DNA of 64,000 nucleotides from Crocodylus rhombifer. Its lineage: Eukaryota; Chordata; Crocodylia; Crocodylidae. The translations under genes and the position numbers were made by a program. The notes beneath the pieces were generated by a model that worked only from the letters and a program-made list of their open reading frames with translations, did not search any database and had not been told where the DNA came from. The stretch is taken from assembly GCA_038503035.1 (NCBI GenBank), contig JAVSML010024346.1, positions 62,001 to 126,000 of the forward strand. Direction: 5' to 3'. This document shows positions 10,666 to 20,640 of the stretch, piece after piece. How positions within the stretch are numbered: position 1 is the first letter of the stretch; every line of letters starts with the position of its first letter.

Positions 10666-13356
10666 ATAGTGGCACATCAAGAAGACCATTAAAAAGGAGA
10701 GAGTCGGAGTAAAGAAAAATAAGTAGGAATCATGAGCCATGAAGTTCACAGACTCCTCAGAGCTGCCTGAATAGAAATGCCACTGCTTCTCCCACACACT
10801 TAGTTTTAAAGTTTGGGTGGAGCAGGAATCAAAGGGGGGGTGGAGGGGTGCAGCTACATAACTGCAACCCCTGGATCCACCCCTGCTCTTCTTGGTGTGC
10901 TGCTAGCACTGTCCAGCTTAGACCAGCCTCCAGGTCACAGAGCCTTAGGCACCGGAGACGGATATCACAATTACAGGTCCCATCTGGTTGGCAGGTGAGG
11001 AAGGCCATTGAGAGCTAAGACCTGGCACATCTGTGCAGTGCTTAGGTAGACACTGGCATCGCAGTGCCTGGGTGTCTTGCAAGCGGTAGTGACTTTCGGC
11101 AACAGCTGCTACTGGGAGGTAGGGAAGTTGGGCCAAGAGGTACAACATGACACGCAGCCCCCCACCGCCACTGTGCCCTCGCAGCCAGATCATCTTCATG
11201 AGCAGTACCGCGTGTGTGCGGTTGTACCCCCTCCACCCCGATGGGCAGCGCCCAGGGCTGGGGAGGTGCCAGCAGCTGCTTCCGCGGCACCGCGACAGGA
11301 GCTGCCATCACTCACCCAGGCAGGCCCTTGACAGGACAGCTGGTTACACAGCTGGACCAGCCTGGCCCATGCTCCCCGAAGTACCTTATCTGCGTGCACC
11401 ACTTGAGCATTTCAGCATATAGGGAGCTGAGCAGGGCTGCCCGCTGATGGGACCCAGAGCTGCCTTCCTCTCTGCCCAGCCAAAGCAAGCGTTGTCCTGG
11501 CCTGGTCTATCTGCAGAGAGGAGCTCCAGGGTCCCTGGGAACACCTCCGAGATGCTGGTTGTGGGCTAGGGAGAAATCCCCAGGGGTGGTAGAAGGGCCT
11601 CGCTCATTTGGTGGTTGTCTTCTTGTGGTTCGGGTCAGAGAGTTAGGGGGAGGTCCTGCACCAGGCTCTGGATCTCTGGGCTGCATTTCAGACCCCAAAG
11701 TGTTGGACGGTAGTCGAGGTTCAAGTTCCCCCGTGCTGTAGTGCGTGATGCGGCCTGCTCTGGGAGAGCAGAGGAGCGGGCCGATGCTTTTCACACACAG
11801 ACTCCAGCGCAGGCTTTGCAGTCAGCTTGCTCAGAGCAGGGTTTGGACTTCGATATTGCTGGGATGGGCACACCCTGGGTGCATCAGTGGAGAAAGCCCA
11901 GGCTAAGGACAGCAGGGCTTTCTTCCTCTGGTGCCTTCTTCTCACCTCTCCCAGGGCATTATGAGAGAAGCATACCCTGCTGCTGCCCAGGCTCTGATCA
12001 CTGAAGTTTCCCAGGCCCCAGGGCTGGCTGTCTGTGCAGCTGTTTCACCATCACTAACATCCATCTCATCAGCCTGTCCCCAGCCTGGTGCTGAGCAGAG
12101 GAAGCAAACTGGAAGTCATTGCTGGAAGATTTCCAGCAAATACATGAGGGCTCACTGGCACTACGCGCGTTACCCAGCGGATGCCTCTGGTTTCACATCT
12201 GCTGGTGTAACTGAGATCAGGACCCAGCCCCGTTGCCTGCAGTGCTGGAGCCAAGAAGGAAGGGCATGTCCTGAGGCTGCCTAGCTGCTGCGTGTGGCGC
12301 ACCCCAGTCAAAAGCTGCTAGTGCCGCTTTTGTTAAGTAGTGCCTGGCTGACTTCTTGCTGCTTTGGAGATGGGCACGTGATGGGCTTGGGCAGTGACTG
12401 CATCTCTTTAGCTACTCGGGTGCCTCTCAGCAGGGGTCATGTCCTGGGAGGGTGCAAGGAGGCCTTCTGCCTTCCTGGTACCTCAGTGCTTCTCTTGCAG
12501 GATTGTCTCTGAACTTCAGACAGGATAATCTCAGCATTTAATTCCTTCGGGGCTGGTTGTTTTAGCGGGTGGCAGCAGGAGGGGATTGCAAGGGGATGCT
12601 GGTTACTGCTCATGGTTGCTACTGGGGGTTGCAGCAGGCGTGAGCCTTGCCCAGACACGCCGCCTTCTTTGCAGGCCAGCTTGGCCATGCTGCTGTGGGT
12701 GGCTGTCTGCTCTACAGCCTGTGCTGGGCTGGAGGAGCCCTACAGGGCTTTCCAGAGGAGATGTGAGATGCTTGAGGTATAAATCCACCCCGGCGCTGTG
12801 CAGGGGGATCGGATAGAGCTGCTACTACTTGGATGGCCGCTTAGATGGAGCAGCGTGGGGACTTCATCCCACCTTGTAGGCACCTTTTGGGCATGGGGAG
12901 GAGGTGATGCACTCGGGGCCTGAATGCACTGATACCTAGGGTTGCCCTCAGTGAGCTCAAGCCATTTACACTGCTCCCCCTTGCCTTTGCCTTACTTCCC
13001 CTCCCACGCCAGAGCTGTTCACAGCTTCCTCTCGCACAACCGCAGCCTATTTAGGAATCAGCCTGTAGACCACTTGTCTCTCGTCCTGCGCGGGGCTGTG
13101 ATTACCAGCCGTATATGTGTGCCCCTGGCCCAAAAAGACATGCGCTGTCAGGGCCGGCCTTCAGGCTTCCTTCAGCCCTCTGGAGGGAGATGCCTGTTGG
13201 GACAAAGAGGGGTGCAGGAAGGTGGGGCTGGACCAAGGAGAAACAGGGCTGGGGCAGGGGTGGCCCATCGTAGCGGTGCTTGTGAGGAGTGGGTCCAGAG
13301 CGAGGGGGCTGCTTCTCCCCACACTGAGACCACCAGGGCACCGGGACCATTCAGAC
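10666..13356. other. unannotated stretch, no gene recognised
   Basis: There is one visible structure, a hairpin at 10837-10884 whose arms read GGGGTGGA..GGGGTGCAG and CTGCAACCCCTGGATCCACCCC. It may be the end of a short DNA element. No exon, RNA gene or LINE piece was recognised in the remaining sequence. Confidence 0.5.
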
Positions 13357-13713
13357 CAGTCGGAGGCAATCTTTTAGCCAGGCGTGCCACATATTAAGCC
13401 CTACATCCTCCCCGAGTGCCATGCTGATCCCCCTCCCCTGCCTGATCTGCTGCTCTGCTTTCCCCTTCCTGCCCTATGCTCCCTGTGTGATCTGCTGCTC
13501 CGCTGTCTGCCTTTTGCCCCATGCCTCTTGCCTGATCTGCTGCTCTGATGTCTGCTCCCCACCCTGTGCTCCCTGCCTGATCTGCTGGTCGGCTTTCTGC
13601 TCCCTGCCCCCTCCACCAGCGTGCTGCCTGTCCCCTCCCCGATCTGCCACGTGCCACACACAGAGACGACCCATGGCCCTTGTGTCACGCATGTCACAAG
13701 GTGCCCGCCTCTG
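13357..13713 (+). mobile_element. hAT-like non-autonomous element with internal minisatellite, copy 1
   Basis: The element starts CAGTCGGAGGCA and ends TGCCCGCCTCTG, imperfect TIRs of the CAGNGG type. It is flanked by 8-base imperfect duplications, ATTCAGAC (13349-13356) and ATTTACAC (13714-13721), 6 of 8 identical, as expected of an old hAT insertion. Its middle (about 13430-13610) is a minisatellite of roughly 45-50 base units containing CTGATCTGCTGCTCTG and TGCTCCCTGCC. No transposase is encoded. A second copy in reverse orientation lies at 43861-44105. Confidence 0.65.
13430..13612. repeat. minisatellite inside the hAT-like element
   Basis: There are about four diverged tandem units, each with a CCTGATCTGCTG(C/G)TC core followed by a pyrimidine-rich TGCYCCC-type segment. 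The spacing is about 45-50 bases. The motif is repeated on the opposite strand at 43880-44020, so the minisatellite travels with the element and did not arise at this locus. Confidence 0.7.
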
Positions 13714-13769
13714 ATTTACACTGCCCCCAGTGGGTCTGCTCACAGCTGCACTCGGCAGCATGGCAAAGG

Positions 13770-14400
13770 GGCCGCCGGCCGTCCCTGGCCCAGGATGAGC
13801 TGCACCAGCATTTGCAGGGGCTCTGGCCCCCGGTGCTCAAAGGCGCAAGTGCCCCACGGGAGCTGTGCAGGGCGACAACAGGCTTACACCGATGTAAGCG
13901 AGCAGAGTTCAAGCTGTTGCCCCCTGGCACCGGTACCACGGCATCCATCTGAGCTTCGATACCCATTCAAGCAGAGGAGCGTGCCGCTCTTCCAGCAGGT
14001 CTCCGTGCCGGCAGCCTCCGTATCTCCACTAGCCCAGGGAGCAAGGGGCTGATGAGCGGCGCTGGCGGTGCGTGGCGCTGGGCAGAGTCCCCTGCACAGC
14101 ACGGCTGGGCACGCGCTTCGACTGCCGCGAGCTTCTGCCGACAGAGCGAGCGGATCCAGACGAGGGGTGGAAAAACAAGGGCCCGTGCCCCCTCTTCTCC
14201 CCATCGCATAGCGCTGCAGGCACCTTGCTGGCTGGGAGCCCTGGGGCGAGAGCCGGCCTGCTCCAGCGCCTTCCCCTGGCACGGCACGGCCCGGGGCGCC
14301 CCCCGGTATGTTTCCAGTTAGAGGCGCAGGGCACTGGCTGCTCCGAGCGCAGCGAGACGCAGCTCTGCAGGGACCGGCGGCCAAGGCATGTGGTTTCACT
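13770..14400. promoter_or_regulatory. CpG-rich patch (candidate CpG island)
   Basis: CpG dinucleotides are dense, especially at 14050-14150 and 14230-14390. Most of this genome window is CpG-poor, so the patch stands out. No exon or recognised promoter element is tied to it, and the long minus-strand ORF across it looks like a by-product of GC content. It could mark a promoter or be a GC-rich unique segment. Confidence 0.4.
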
Positions 14401-14689
14401 TTAAGCACGCACATGCTTGCTGGGCCTGGTGGCTTGGCCGGGCCAGCAAGAGGCTTTGTTTTCCAGGAGATCTGTTGTGCGTGGACCCCGGGGGGCCCTA
14501 AGGGAGGGTCCTCCAGCCTGGGGGCAGCCCGGGAGGTTTGTCGTCCTTGTCCGTGCTCCAGGAGCCCATATCCCAGCTGGGAGCAACTTAGCTCCTTCCC
14601 CTCCCAGAGCAGAGATCCTGGTCCCCAGGCTGTCTGGTGGAGGGCAGAGACATGACCAGCCAGGTCATCTTTGCTTCCTGTGTTTTGGG

Positions 14690-14935
14690 GCGTTGGTTGT
14701 AGCCGTGTTTGTCTAAGGACATAGGCAGACAAGATAAATGTGATATCTTTTATTAGACCAACTCAGATAGTTGGAAAAACTGTTCTTTGTAAGCTTTTGG
14801 GTACAAACACCCTTCTTCAGGCCTCTCCCTCTGCCTAAAGAAGGGTGTTTATACCCAAAAGCTCGCAAAAAGCAATTTTTCCAACTATTTAGTTGATCTA
14901 ATAAAAGCTATCACGTTGCCCCACAGAGGCTTGTT
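14690..14935. mobile_element. foldback repeat 'E', full copy 1
   Basis: A large inverted repeat has its left arm at about 14742-14822 (starting GATATCTTTTATTAGACCAA) and its right arm at about 14834-14913 (ending CTAATAAAAGCTATC). The spacer is short, about 11 bases. Each arm carries TAGTTGGAAAAA-, AGCTTTTGGGTA- and AAACACCCTTCTT-type blocks. A tail at 14690-14735 (GTTGTAGCCGTGTTTGTCTAAGGACATAGGCAGACAAG read as separate blocks) matches, in reverse, the tail at 33414-33466. It is non-coding and looks like a foldback or MITE-like element. Confidence 0.7.
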
Positions 14936-15039
14936 TCCTCGCTATAAATTTTAACAGCCCCAAGTCAGATCTTGTTCCAATGTTATGCATCTAAGTGGCA
15001 TTTAAGCCGCTAAGCGGGGTCATATTGCACCTTCTTGAG

Positions 15040-15245
15040 TCCAGAAGGACATGAGTTGCCAGCTTGGGTTAGACCCCAGGTCCATCCAGCCCAGCGCCCT
15101 ACCTCGCAGCAGCAGAGCGGCTGCAGAGGGGCAGAGTAGGGGAGCAGGTCCTGCCCGCACAGCTGTCCCCTGCCCCTCTCCCCCTATAGCTCCCAGCATT
15201 CAAAGGCCTGGGGCAGGGTTAATACTGGGATTTCACCTCCAGCAG
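15040..15245 (-). mobile_element. CR1 3'-end fragment, minus strand
   Basis: On the plus strand it reads GGGTTAGACCCCAGGTCCATCCAGCCCAG, split over blocks. This is the reverse complement of the common reptilian CR1 3' region in which GGTCAGACC-A-GGTCCATCTAGCCCAGT recurs. A second copy of this 3' region starts at 58575. It has no coding capacity. Confidence 0.6.
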
Positions 15246-16625
15246 TCACGTCAAATGTCCCGAGCCCAGGAGCATCTTGGGCAGGAGGGTTAGGGGATAT
15301 CGGTCAGCACTGACCATGCACTTGGATCACAGCCATTTCTGAGTGACCCCCTGTGCTCGGATAGTGCAAGCCTGGGCCTAACACCGCTCTCCCTGGGCCC
15401 TGGCTGCAGGGTGGGGACGCCCAGCACTTCTGCAGGCAGGACCTTTGGCGTCTCACCCACCGCGAGTGGCTTGGGCTTTAATCTCTCTGTCCACACCTGC
15501 TGCCCGGCACAACACTGAGCTAGCAGATCCCTGCTTCGGAGGCAGGGAGGGGCTGAATGGATGAAGCAGAGCTTGCAACCGCTGCGGCGTAGCGGCATCA
15601 GCAAGCAGTGCAGAGGCGCGGTCACTGCAAACAATGTCATCACCCGGATGTCACCCTGCCTGGCAGCACTGCAGACACCCACCTTCTCCGGGCACCTCAG
15701 CCTCCCCGGGAACATGTTTGTAGCTGCACACGGTAGTGGCCAGCCGGTCCGTCTGCTGTTCAGGCAACGGGCCGTGCTGCTTTTTCCATATTAGTCCAGG
15801 ATTGTCTGGAGGAGCTGCAGGGAGACATGGTGCCCTGGCTCTTGCTGGGGGCTGGACTAGCTCATCCCAGCAGTTTCTTAGCAATGGTGAACATTGCCTC
15901 TCCCCTCCCGGGCGATGACCCTGAAGCCGGCTGTGGTCAGACTGGCCACGGGGGCTGCTGCGGGGGCTGTGTCCCCCTGGCGTTAGAGACCTTGCGCCTT
16001 CCCTGGCTGTCCTCATGAGCGAGGCCTCATTCCTCCATGGGTCTGGCCAGGAGAGGTGTGCCCAGACCCAGCCGGCGTAAGGAGCATTGTGGGCAATGAA
16101 TGCATTTCTACCCAGACAAGGGGGAGGGCTGGTTCGTGCCTTGCCTGCCCACAGGGCTGGAGGGAGCCACATGCCTAATCTCCAGGCTGGGCTTCTCTGC
16201 ATGCCCCAGGGATCTCCATGGTGCGAGGGGTGCAGGGAGCAGGAGTGCTGCAGCAGGTTGCCTGTGCTCCTAGCTCCCCTGGGCACTGGGCATCTGTGCC
16301 CCTAACTCCCCTGGGCACCCTGGAGACCCCTCCCTCTGCTGCAGGGTATGGAGTGGCAACTTGATCCACCAATGAGAGGTCAGGTAAAAGCATTACTTCC
16401 CCCAAACCAGCTCTGGATTGGCCAGATGTGGCCTTAAACCTCAGCCCAGGCTCACAGGGATCCTCTGAGCCAGGAGAGAGGTCAGCCAGGGCCCCTGGGA
16501 GCCCAGTAGCCTCTGCAGCCAGCAGCACGATTGTCCTTGTCCTGGCCACCTCTGTGCCACGTGTGAGCAGCTGCTTCTACAGCAAAGAGGCCGTGGTGCG
16601 TCCCATCATCTCACCAGTCAGCCAC
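15246..16625. other. unannotated stretch upstream of the tRNA gene
   Basis: No gene, LINE or DNA element was recognised. A short unit (CTCCCCTGGGCAC) is repeated near 16276 and 16307. ORFs on the minus strand at 15290-16286 have no domain resemblance. Confidence 0.5.
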
Positions 16626-16631
16626 GTCTCT

Positions 16632-16682
<51 letters not shown>

Positions 16683-16699
16683 GAGCCCACCCAGGGACG
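16626..16699 (+). tRNA. tRNA-Asn (anticodon GTT)
   Basis: A complete 74-base cloverleaf can be drawn. The acceptor stem GTCTCTG pairs with CAGGGAC (one G-U pair). The D arm is GCGC/GCGC. The anticodon stem TTCGG/CCGAA carries the loop CTGTTAA, giving anticodon GTT (16660-16662). The variable loop is 5 bases. The T arm GGTGG/CCACC carries the loop TTCGAGC. The discriminator is G at 16699. The internal A box (16633-16644) and B box GGTTCGAGCCC (16678-16688) are intact, there is no intron and CCA is not encoded. TTTT at 16709-16712 can serve as the Pol III terminator. Nothing in the fold suggests a pseudogene. Confidence 0.95.
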
Positions 16700-16700
16700 A

Positions 16701-17640
16701 ATGTGATATTTTATGATGTGGACATTGGAGTCAGGAGTGGACTGGCCAAGTTCGCCGATGACACCAAACTTTGGGGCAAAGCATCCACGCCAGAAGACAG
16801 GCGGGTGATCCAGGCTGACCTGGACAAGCTCAGCAAATGGGCAGATGAGAACCTGATGGTGTTTAACACCGAAAAATGCAAGGCTCTCCACCTTGGGAGG
16901 AAAAACCTGCAGCACCCTTATAGGCTCGGCAGTGCTACATTGGATAGCACTACAGAAGAAAGAGACTTGGGGGTCATCATTGACCACAAGATGAACATGA
17001 GCCTCCAATGCGATGCTGCGGCTAATAAAGCGACCAAAACGCTGGCTTGCATCCATAAATGCTTCTCGAGCAAATCCCGGGACGTCATTCTCCCCTTGTA
17101 CTCGGCCTTGGTGAGGCTGCAGCTGGAGTACTGCATCCACTGCTCCACAATTCAAAAAGGATGTGGAGAAGCTTGAGAGAGTCCAGAGGAGAGCCACGCG
17201 CATGATCAGAGGTCAGGAAAACAGATCTTACGATGACAGGCTGAGAGCCACGGGACTCTTTAGCCTGGAAAAGCGCAGGCTCAGGGATGATCTGATGACC
17301 ACCTGTAAGTTTATCGGGGTGACCACCAGGATCTGGGGGAACGTGTGTTCACCAGAGCGCCCCAAGGGATGACGAGGTCGAACGGTCCCAAACTCCTCCA
17401 AGACCGCTTCAGGCTGGACATAAGGAAGAATTTCTTTCCTGTCCGAGCCCCCAAGGTCTGGAACAGTCTGCCAGCGGAGGTGGTTCAAACACCTACATTG
17501 AACACCTTCAAGAGTAAATTGGATGCTTATCTTGCTGGGATCCTATGACCCCAGCTGACTTGCTGCCCTTTGGGCAGGGGGCTGGACTCGATGATCTCCC
17601 GAGGTCCCTTCCAGCCCCGATGTCTATGAAATCTATGAAA
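16701..17640 (+). mobile_element. CR1 LINE, 5'-truncated, abutting the tRNA-Asn gene
   Basis: It encodes the C-terminal half of CR1 ORF2 in pieces. Motif C is intact as FADDTKL. It is followed by ADLDKLSKWADENLMVFN, LERVQRRATRMIRG, SLEKRRLRDDLM, FRLDIRKNFFPVRAPKVWN and a LAGIL terminus. There are two compensating frame changes, near 17140 and 17320. The end, with TCTATGAAATCTATGAAAC, is the usual CR1 3' microsatellite tail. Coding similarity to the copy at 28400-28450 can be followed back to about 16701-16713, so the truncated 5' end lies immediately behind the tRNA. Confidence 0.92.
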
Positions 17641-17749
17641 CCCCTAGAGTCACTGAGATACCCTAGCGGGGAGCAGACTCATGACTGGGGGTGGGGGAGG
17701 GTGCAGTGCCTCCACAAAGGCCCGGTGGGAGGCTCTGGTGCCACAGGGA

Positions 17750-17890
17750 GGCCACTTTGCCCGGTTGCTGGTGCACTGGGCTGGGATTCAGGAGATCTGA
17801 GTTCCCGGCTAGACTCTGCCACTGCCCCTGGACAAGTAACTTTCCTACTCTGTTGTGCCACTGTCTGTCCCTGAGGACACCTGTGTCCAA
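17750..17890 (+). mobile_element. MIR/CORE-SINE remnant
   Basis: GGTGCACTGGGCTGGGATTC, GAGTTCCCGGCTAGACTCTGCCACTG and GACAAGTAACTTTCCTACTCTG occur in the order expected of the MIR 5' and core region. It is diverged. Confidence 0.65.
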
Positions 17891-18109
17891 GGGTGTCTGT
17901 CTCTCAGCCGTCTCAGCTTTCACTTGGCTCCGTGCTCAAAGGCCTTGGGGTAGGTGGGGAGTAGCAGAGGTACTGGAGCCGGCTGTCTGCAGTCTCAGGA
18001 AGACGGCTGTGTGTTACTTGCTGCTCCTTCCTGGGCTGGTTCACCAACAGTGAGTTAGAAACATCCCCTCTCCAGAAAGGCGGCTGTCAGTCGGACTGTG
18101 TTGGGGTTG

Positions 18110-18480
18110 ATTCCCCGCTTTCAGGGCTCCTGCTCCACGCTCCTGCTGGGACTCGCACCCGCTGCTTCCTGGCTAGAGGGTCTTGCCCCTCCACTCCGGG
18201 CTGAGTCGCCTCCGTATTTGGGGTCAGGAAGGAATTTCACCCCGCAGTCAGGTTGGTACGGACAACAGGGGGTTTGCCTTCCTCTGTAGGGAGATCCTCT
18301 GCCTTGTATCTCTCTAGTGCATTTTAACAACCTTTGCAGCAGCCAGACACCAAGAGCCCTCATCCTCCTGCTTGACCTGTGGCACATTAGGGTGCTTTGG
18401 GTGTCTTTGGGCCCTAAGCCTTGTAGCTGTGCAACAGGGTTGATTGCATGGTCCAACCTGTAATCACGAGCTGCGGCTCC
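18110..18480 (+). mobile_element. CR1-tailed repeat family 'C', plus-strand copy 2
   Basis: Shares with the other family copies GAGGGTCTTGCCCCT, GGGGTCAGGAAGGAATTTCAC, TTTGCCTTCCTCTG, TTTTAACAACC and GACCTGTGGCACATTAGG, in order. It closes with CATGGTCCAACCTGT-like sequence. Non-coding. Confidence 0.62.
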
Positions 18481-18624
18481 TGGGGCCGGGCTGCTTCATA
18501 GCTACTCCGTCTCCACAGAGCGCCCTGCTCTGCTCACATGGCGTTGTGTTTGCAAGCTGGAGAATTTGAGGGATGCAGGCATGAAGGACCTCCTAGCCTG
18601 AAGGAATGCATGCAGGAGGGGAGT

Positions 18625-18740
18625 GTAGGGCAGTGGTCAGAGCACGGGCCCAGGAGGCAGATTCCTGGCTTCAGCAGCTTGCTAGCTCTCTGATCTTAGC
18701 CAGCCCAGGCTTCAGTTTACCTCTGCTGAACAGGTAGAGC
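18625..18740 (+). mobile_element. MIR/CORE-SINE remnant
   Basis: GGCAGTGGTCAGAGCACGGG, GGAGGCAGATTCCTGGCTTC and TTCAGTTTACCTCTGCTGAAC follow the MIR layout (box-B-like head, core, TCAGTTT block). Confidence 0.6.
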
Positions 18741-19073
18741 AGTACTGTCTAGGAGTGCTTGAAGATGAGCGGCATGCTGGTACTGCCCAGACTCCAGTGC
18801 CTAGCTGCCTTGCATTAAGCTGGCTGTTCTCACTGTCCCTGTGGGACTCATGCCAGAGGCAAAGGCTCAGATCCTCAGTGGTATTTAGCAGCCAGCTCCC
18901 ACTGAGACCCAAGAGAGTTTGATGCCTTTGTGAACGTGTCAGAAGTGACCAGTGCAAGGAAGCCTGCAGCCGAGCAGGGAGCAAAAGGGGCTGCTGGTGT
19001 CTGAGCTGCTCCCTGTCCATCCTCTGAGTCGAGTTTCCCAGGTGCCTTGATGAAAGGAAAGGCAGTAGGGCTA
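18741..19073. other. unannotated stretch
   Basis: I see nothing identifiable here. Confidence 0.5.
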
Positions 19074-19261
19074 GGGACAGAAGTTACACATAAACTGGTT
19101 CAAGTGATCAGAAACTGGTTTAAACCAGTAACAGAACAGAAGTTCAGTGCACGTAAACCAGTTTTCAGAATGGCTGAAACTGGTTTAAGAGAAACCTAGT
19201 TGAATGTAGTATATCAGACTTAACTGATTTAGGTCAAACCAGTTTATGAAACTTCTGTCCC
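19074..19261. mobile_element. 188-bp TIR element (MITE-like)
   Basis: It begins GGGACAGAAGTTACACATAA and ends TTATGAAACTTCTGTCCC. These are inverted repeats of about 23 bases with one small gap. The interior has several AAACTGGTTT/AAACCAGTTT motifs in both orientations, giving further foldback potential. There is no ORF. The superfamily is not obvious. Crocodilian MITE families, for example the published Chompy elements, would be the first comparison. Confidence 0.65.
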
Positions 19262-19289
19262 AGACCCCTTCCTGGTTCAAGTTAAATCA

Positions 19290-20530
19290 GAGTCCCCCAG
19301 CATCCTAGCATGCTTTGCAGCCCTGGGCTGGGCTGGGCTGTGCTGTCTGCTTCAGAGAGCAAAGCTGGCCTGATACTCCCTAGCTGGAGCAGTGAGTACT
19401 GGCTCACTGCCCCCACCAGGCAAACCCTGGCTGGGGCCTGGGGCCTAGGGCCAGGGAGGGGGGTTAAACTCCCCTTCCCCTGAGTATGGGGCTGCTGTAT
19501 GCTGCTAAACTTACTGCTGGCTGCAACTGTGGACTATAAATCCCAGAAGTAGGAAGAGGAAGCAGTGAGCAAAACCTGCAGAGTCCTGCTGCTCTGAGTC
19601 TGGACTGCAAATCCCAGAGACTTCGGAGGCAGCAGCAAGAGAAAGCGAAAACACAGCTGAGCTGTGTTGAATGCTCATTTTAGAGAAAGAACTATTCTTG
19701 TTCAAGCTTTTATGAATTCAATGCCATTACTTGTTTCCCACCCACCCCCTCCTCAGCCTAGCTGGCGCTAGCTCCTGGCTGGGGCCTGGCCATGCCCCCT
19801 CTGCTGAAACAGGGAGGGGGGAAGCCTTGGAGGGCTCTGTCTTCCCTTCTCTTTGGCAGTGGCTGGCAGGCGTGCTCTGGTGTCCTCCAGCTTGTGGCTT
19901 GAGGGAATCAAAAGGGAATGTCTGTTCATTTGTTAATCAGTTCAATCATTACAGCTTAGACTAACCTGCCAAGCCTGAATCAATTCAGCCTCAGGTTGTG
20001 CTCGGGTTGTGCTGCCACAGGGACCCTTAGGCCATCGCTTGCCACCCAGTGCCAAGGGTACAAGGAGGCTGTCCCACCAGCAACCCCTCACGGCTCTAGC
20101 CCAGGCTGGGCATCCGCTTAGCTGGAAGCATGCCCAGAACTGGTGTGGAGTAGCTGGACTGGTATGGCTGCACCAGGGCCAAAGAGCAGTAAATTCACTC
20201 TCAGACCCAAGCCGGCTTGCAGCCAGCTGCCTTGCTCTTCCAGCCAGGAGAAGCAGCAGACTTCTGGGTCAGTCCTTTCCTCCCTTTGCTCTCAACCTCG
20301 CAGCAAAGCTGACTCTTGAAGCAAGCTGCTGCCCATCACCTGCAAACCTGGCTTGCCCTGATGCCCCAGTTTAATCCTTGGCTTTAGCATTAACTTCTCA
20401 ATCATGACATGGAAAACCAAAGCACTTTTGCCTCGTGGCTCCTCCAGATTCCCCTGTGCTTCTTTGTCAGCATCGGTGTAATTTCCAGTGTGGCTCATGT
20501 CGTTCTGCTCACATAGCATCAGTCCTGTTT
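19290..20530. other. GC-rich stretch with internal duplicated motifs
   Basis: A CTGGCTGGGGCCTGG..CAGGGAGGGGG block occurs near 19430 and again near 19775. Two copies of a GGACT(A/G)(T/C)(A/G)AATCCCAGA motif lie at 19531-19549 and 19602-19620, and resemble the ZNF143-type ACTACAATTCCCAGAA promoter motif. GGGCTGGGCTGGGCTG is at about 19324-19340. The block may belong to a larger non-autonomous transposon that includes the TIR element at 19074. No gene was seen. Confidence 0.4.
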
Positions 20531-20539
20531 TGAGTGGAC

Positions 20540-20640
20540 AGATGTTCTTCGGTTCCAGTCCACATACAGTGGTTGGGCACTGCTGACAGCTGCTGTGTTT
20601 CACCCCAGAAGTGGCTGCATTACAGTGATTCCTATATTTT
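20540..20640 (+). repeat. interspersed repeat 'D', copy 1
   Basis: It carries a 24-base block at 20596-20619 (core CACCCCAGAAGTGGCTGCA) that recurs exactly, on the opposite strand, at 58117-58140 and with changes at 55526-55560 and 57681-57720. It is a non-coding, diverged SINE or DNA-element fragment. Confidence 0.55.

Noticed and set aside
13430..13612. Regularly spaced repeats that could suggest a CRISPR array
   Set aside because: The units are diverged tandem minisatellite copies without distinct spacers, in vertebrate DNA and inside a transposon.
13884..14732. 282-codon open frame on the minus strand
   Set aside because: Its start lies in a foldback repeat and its body crosses a CpG-rich patch. 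No recognisable domain and no splice context.
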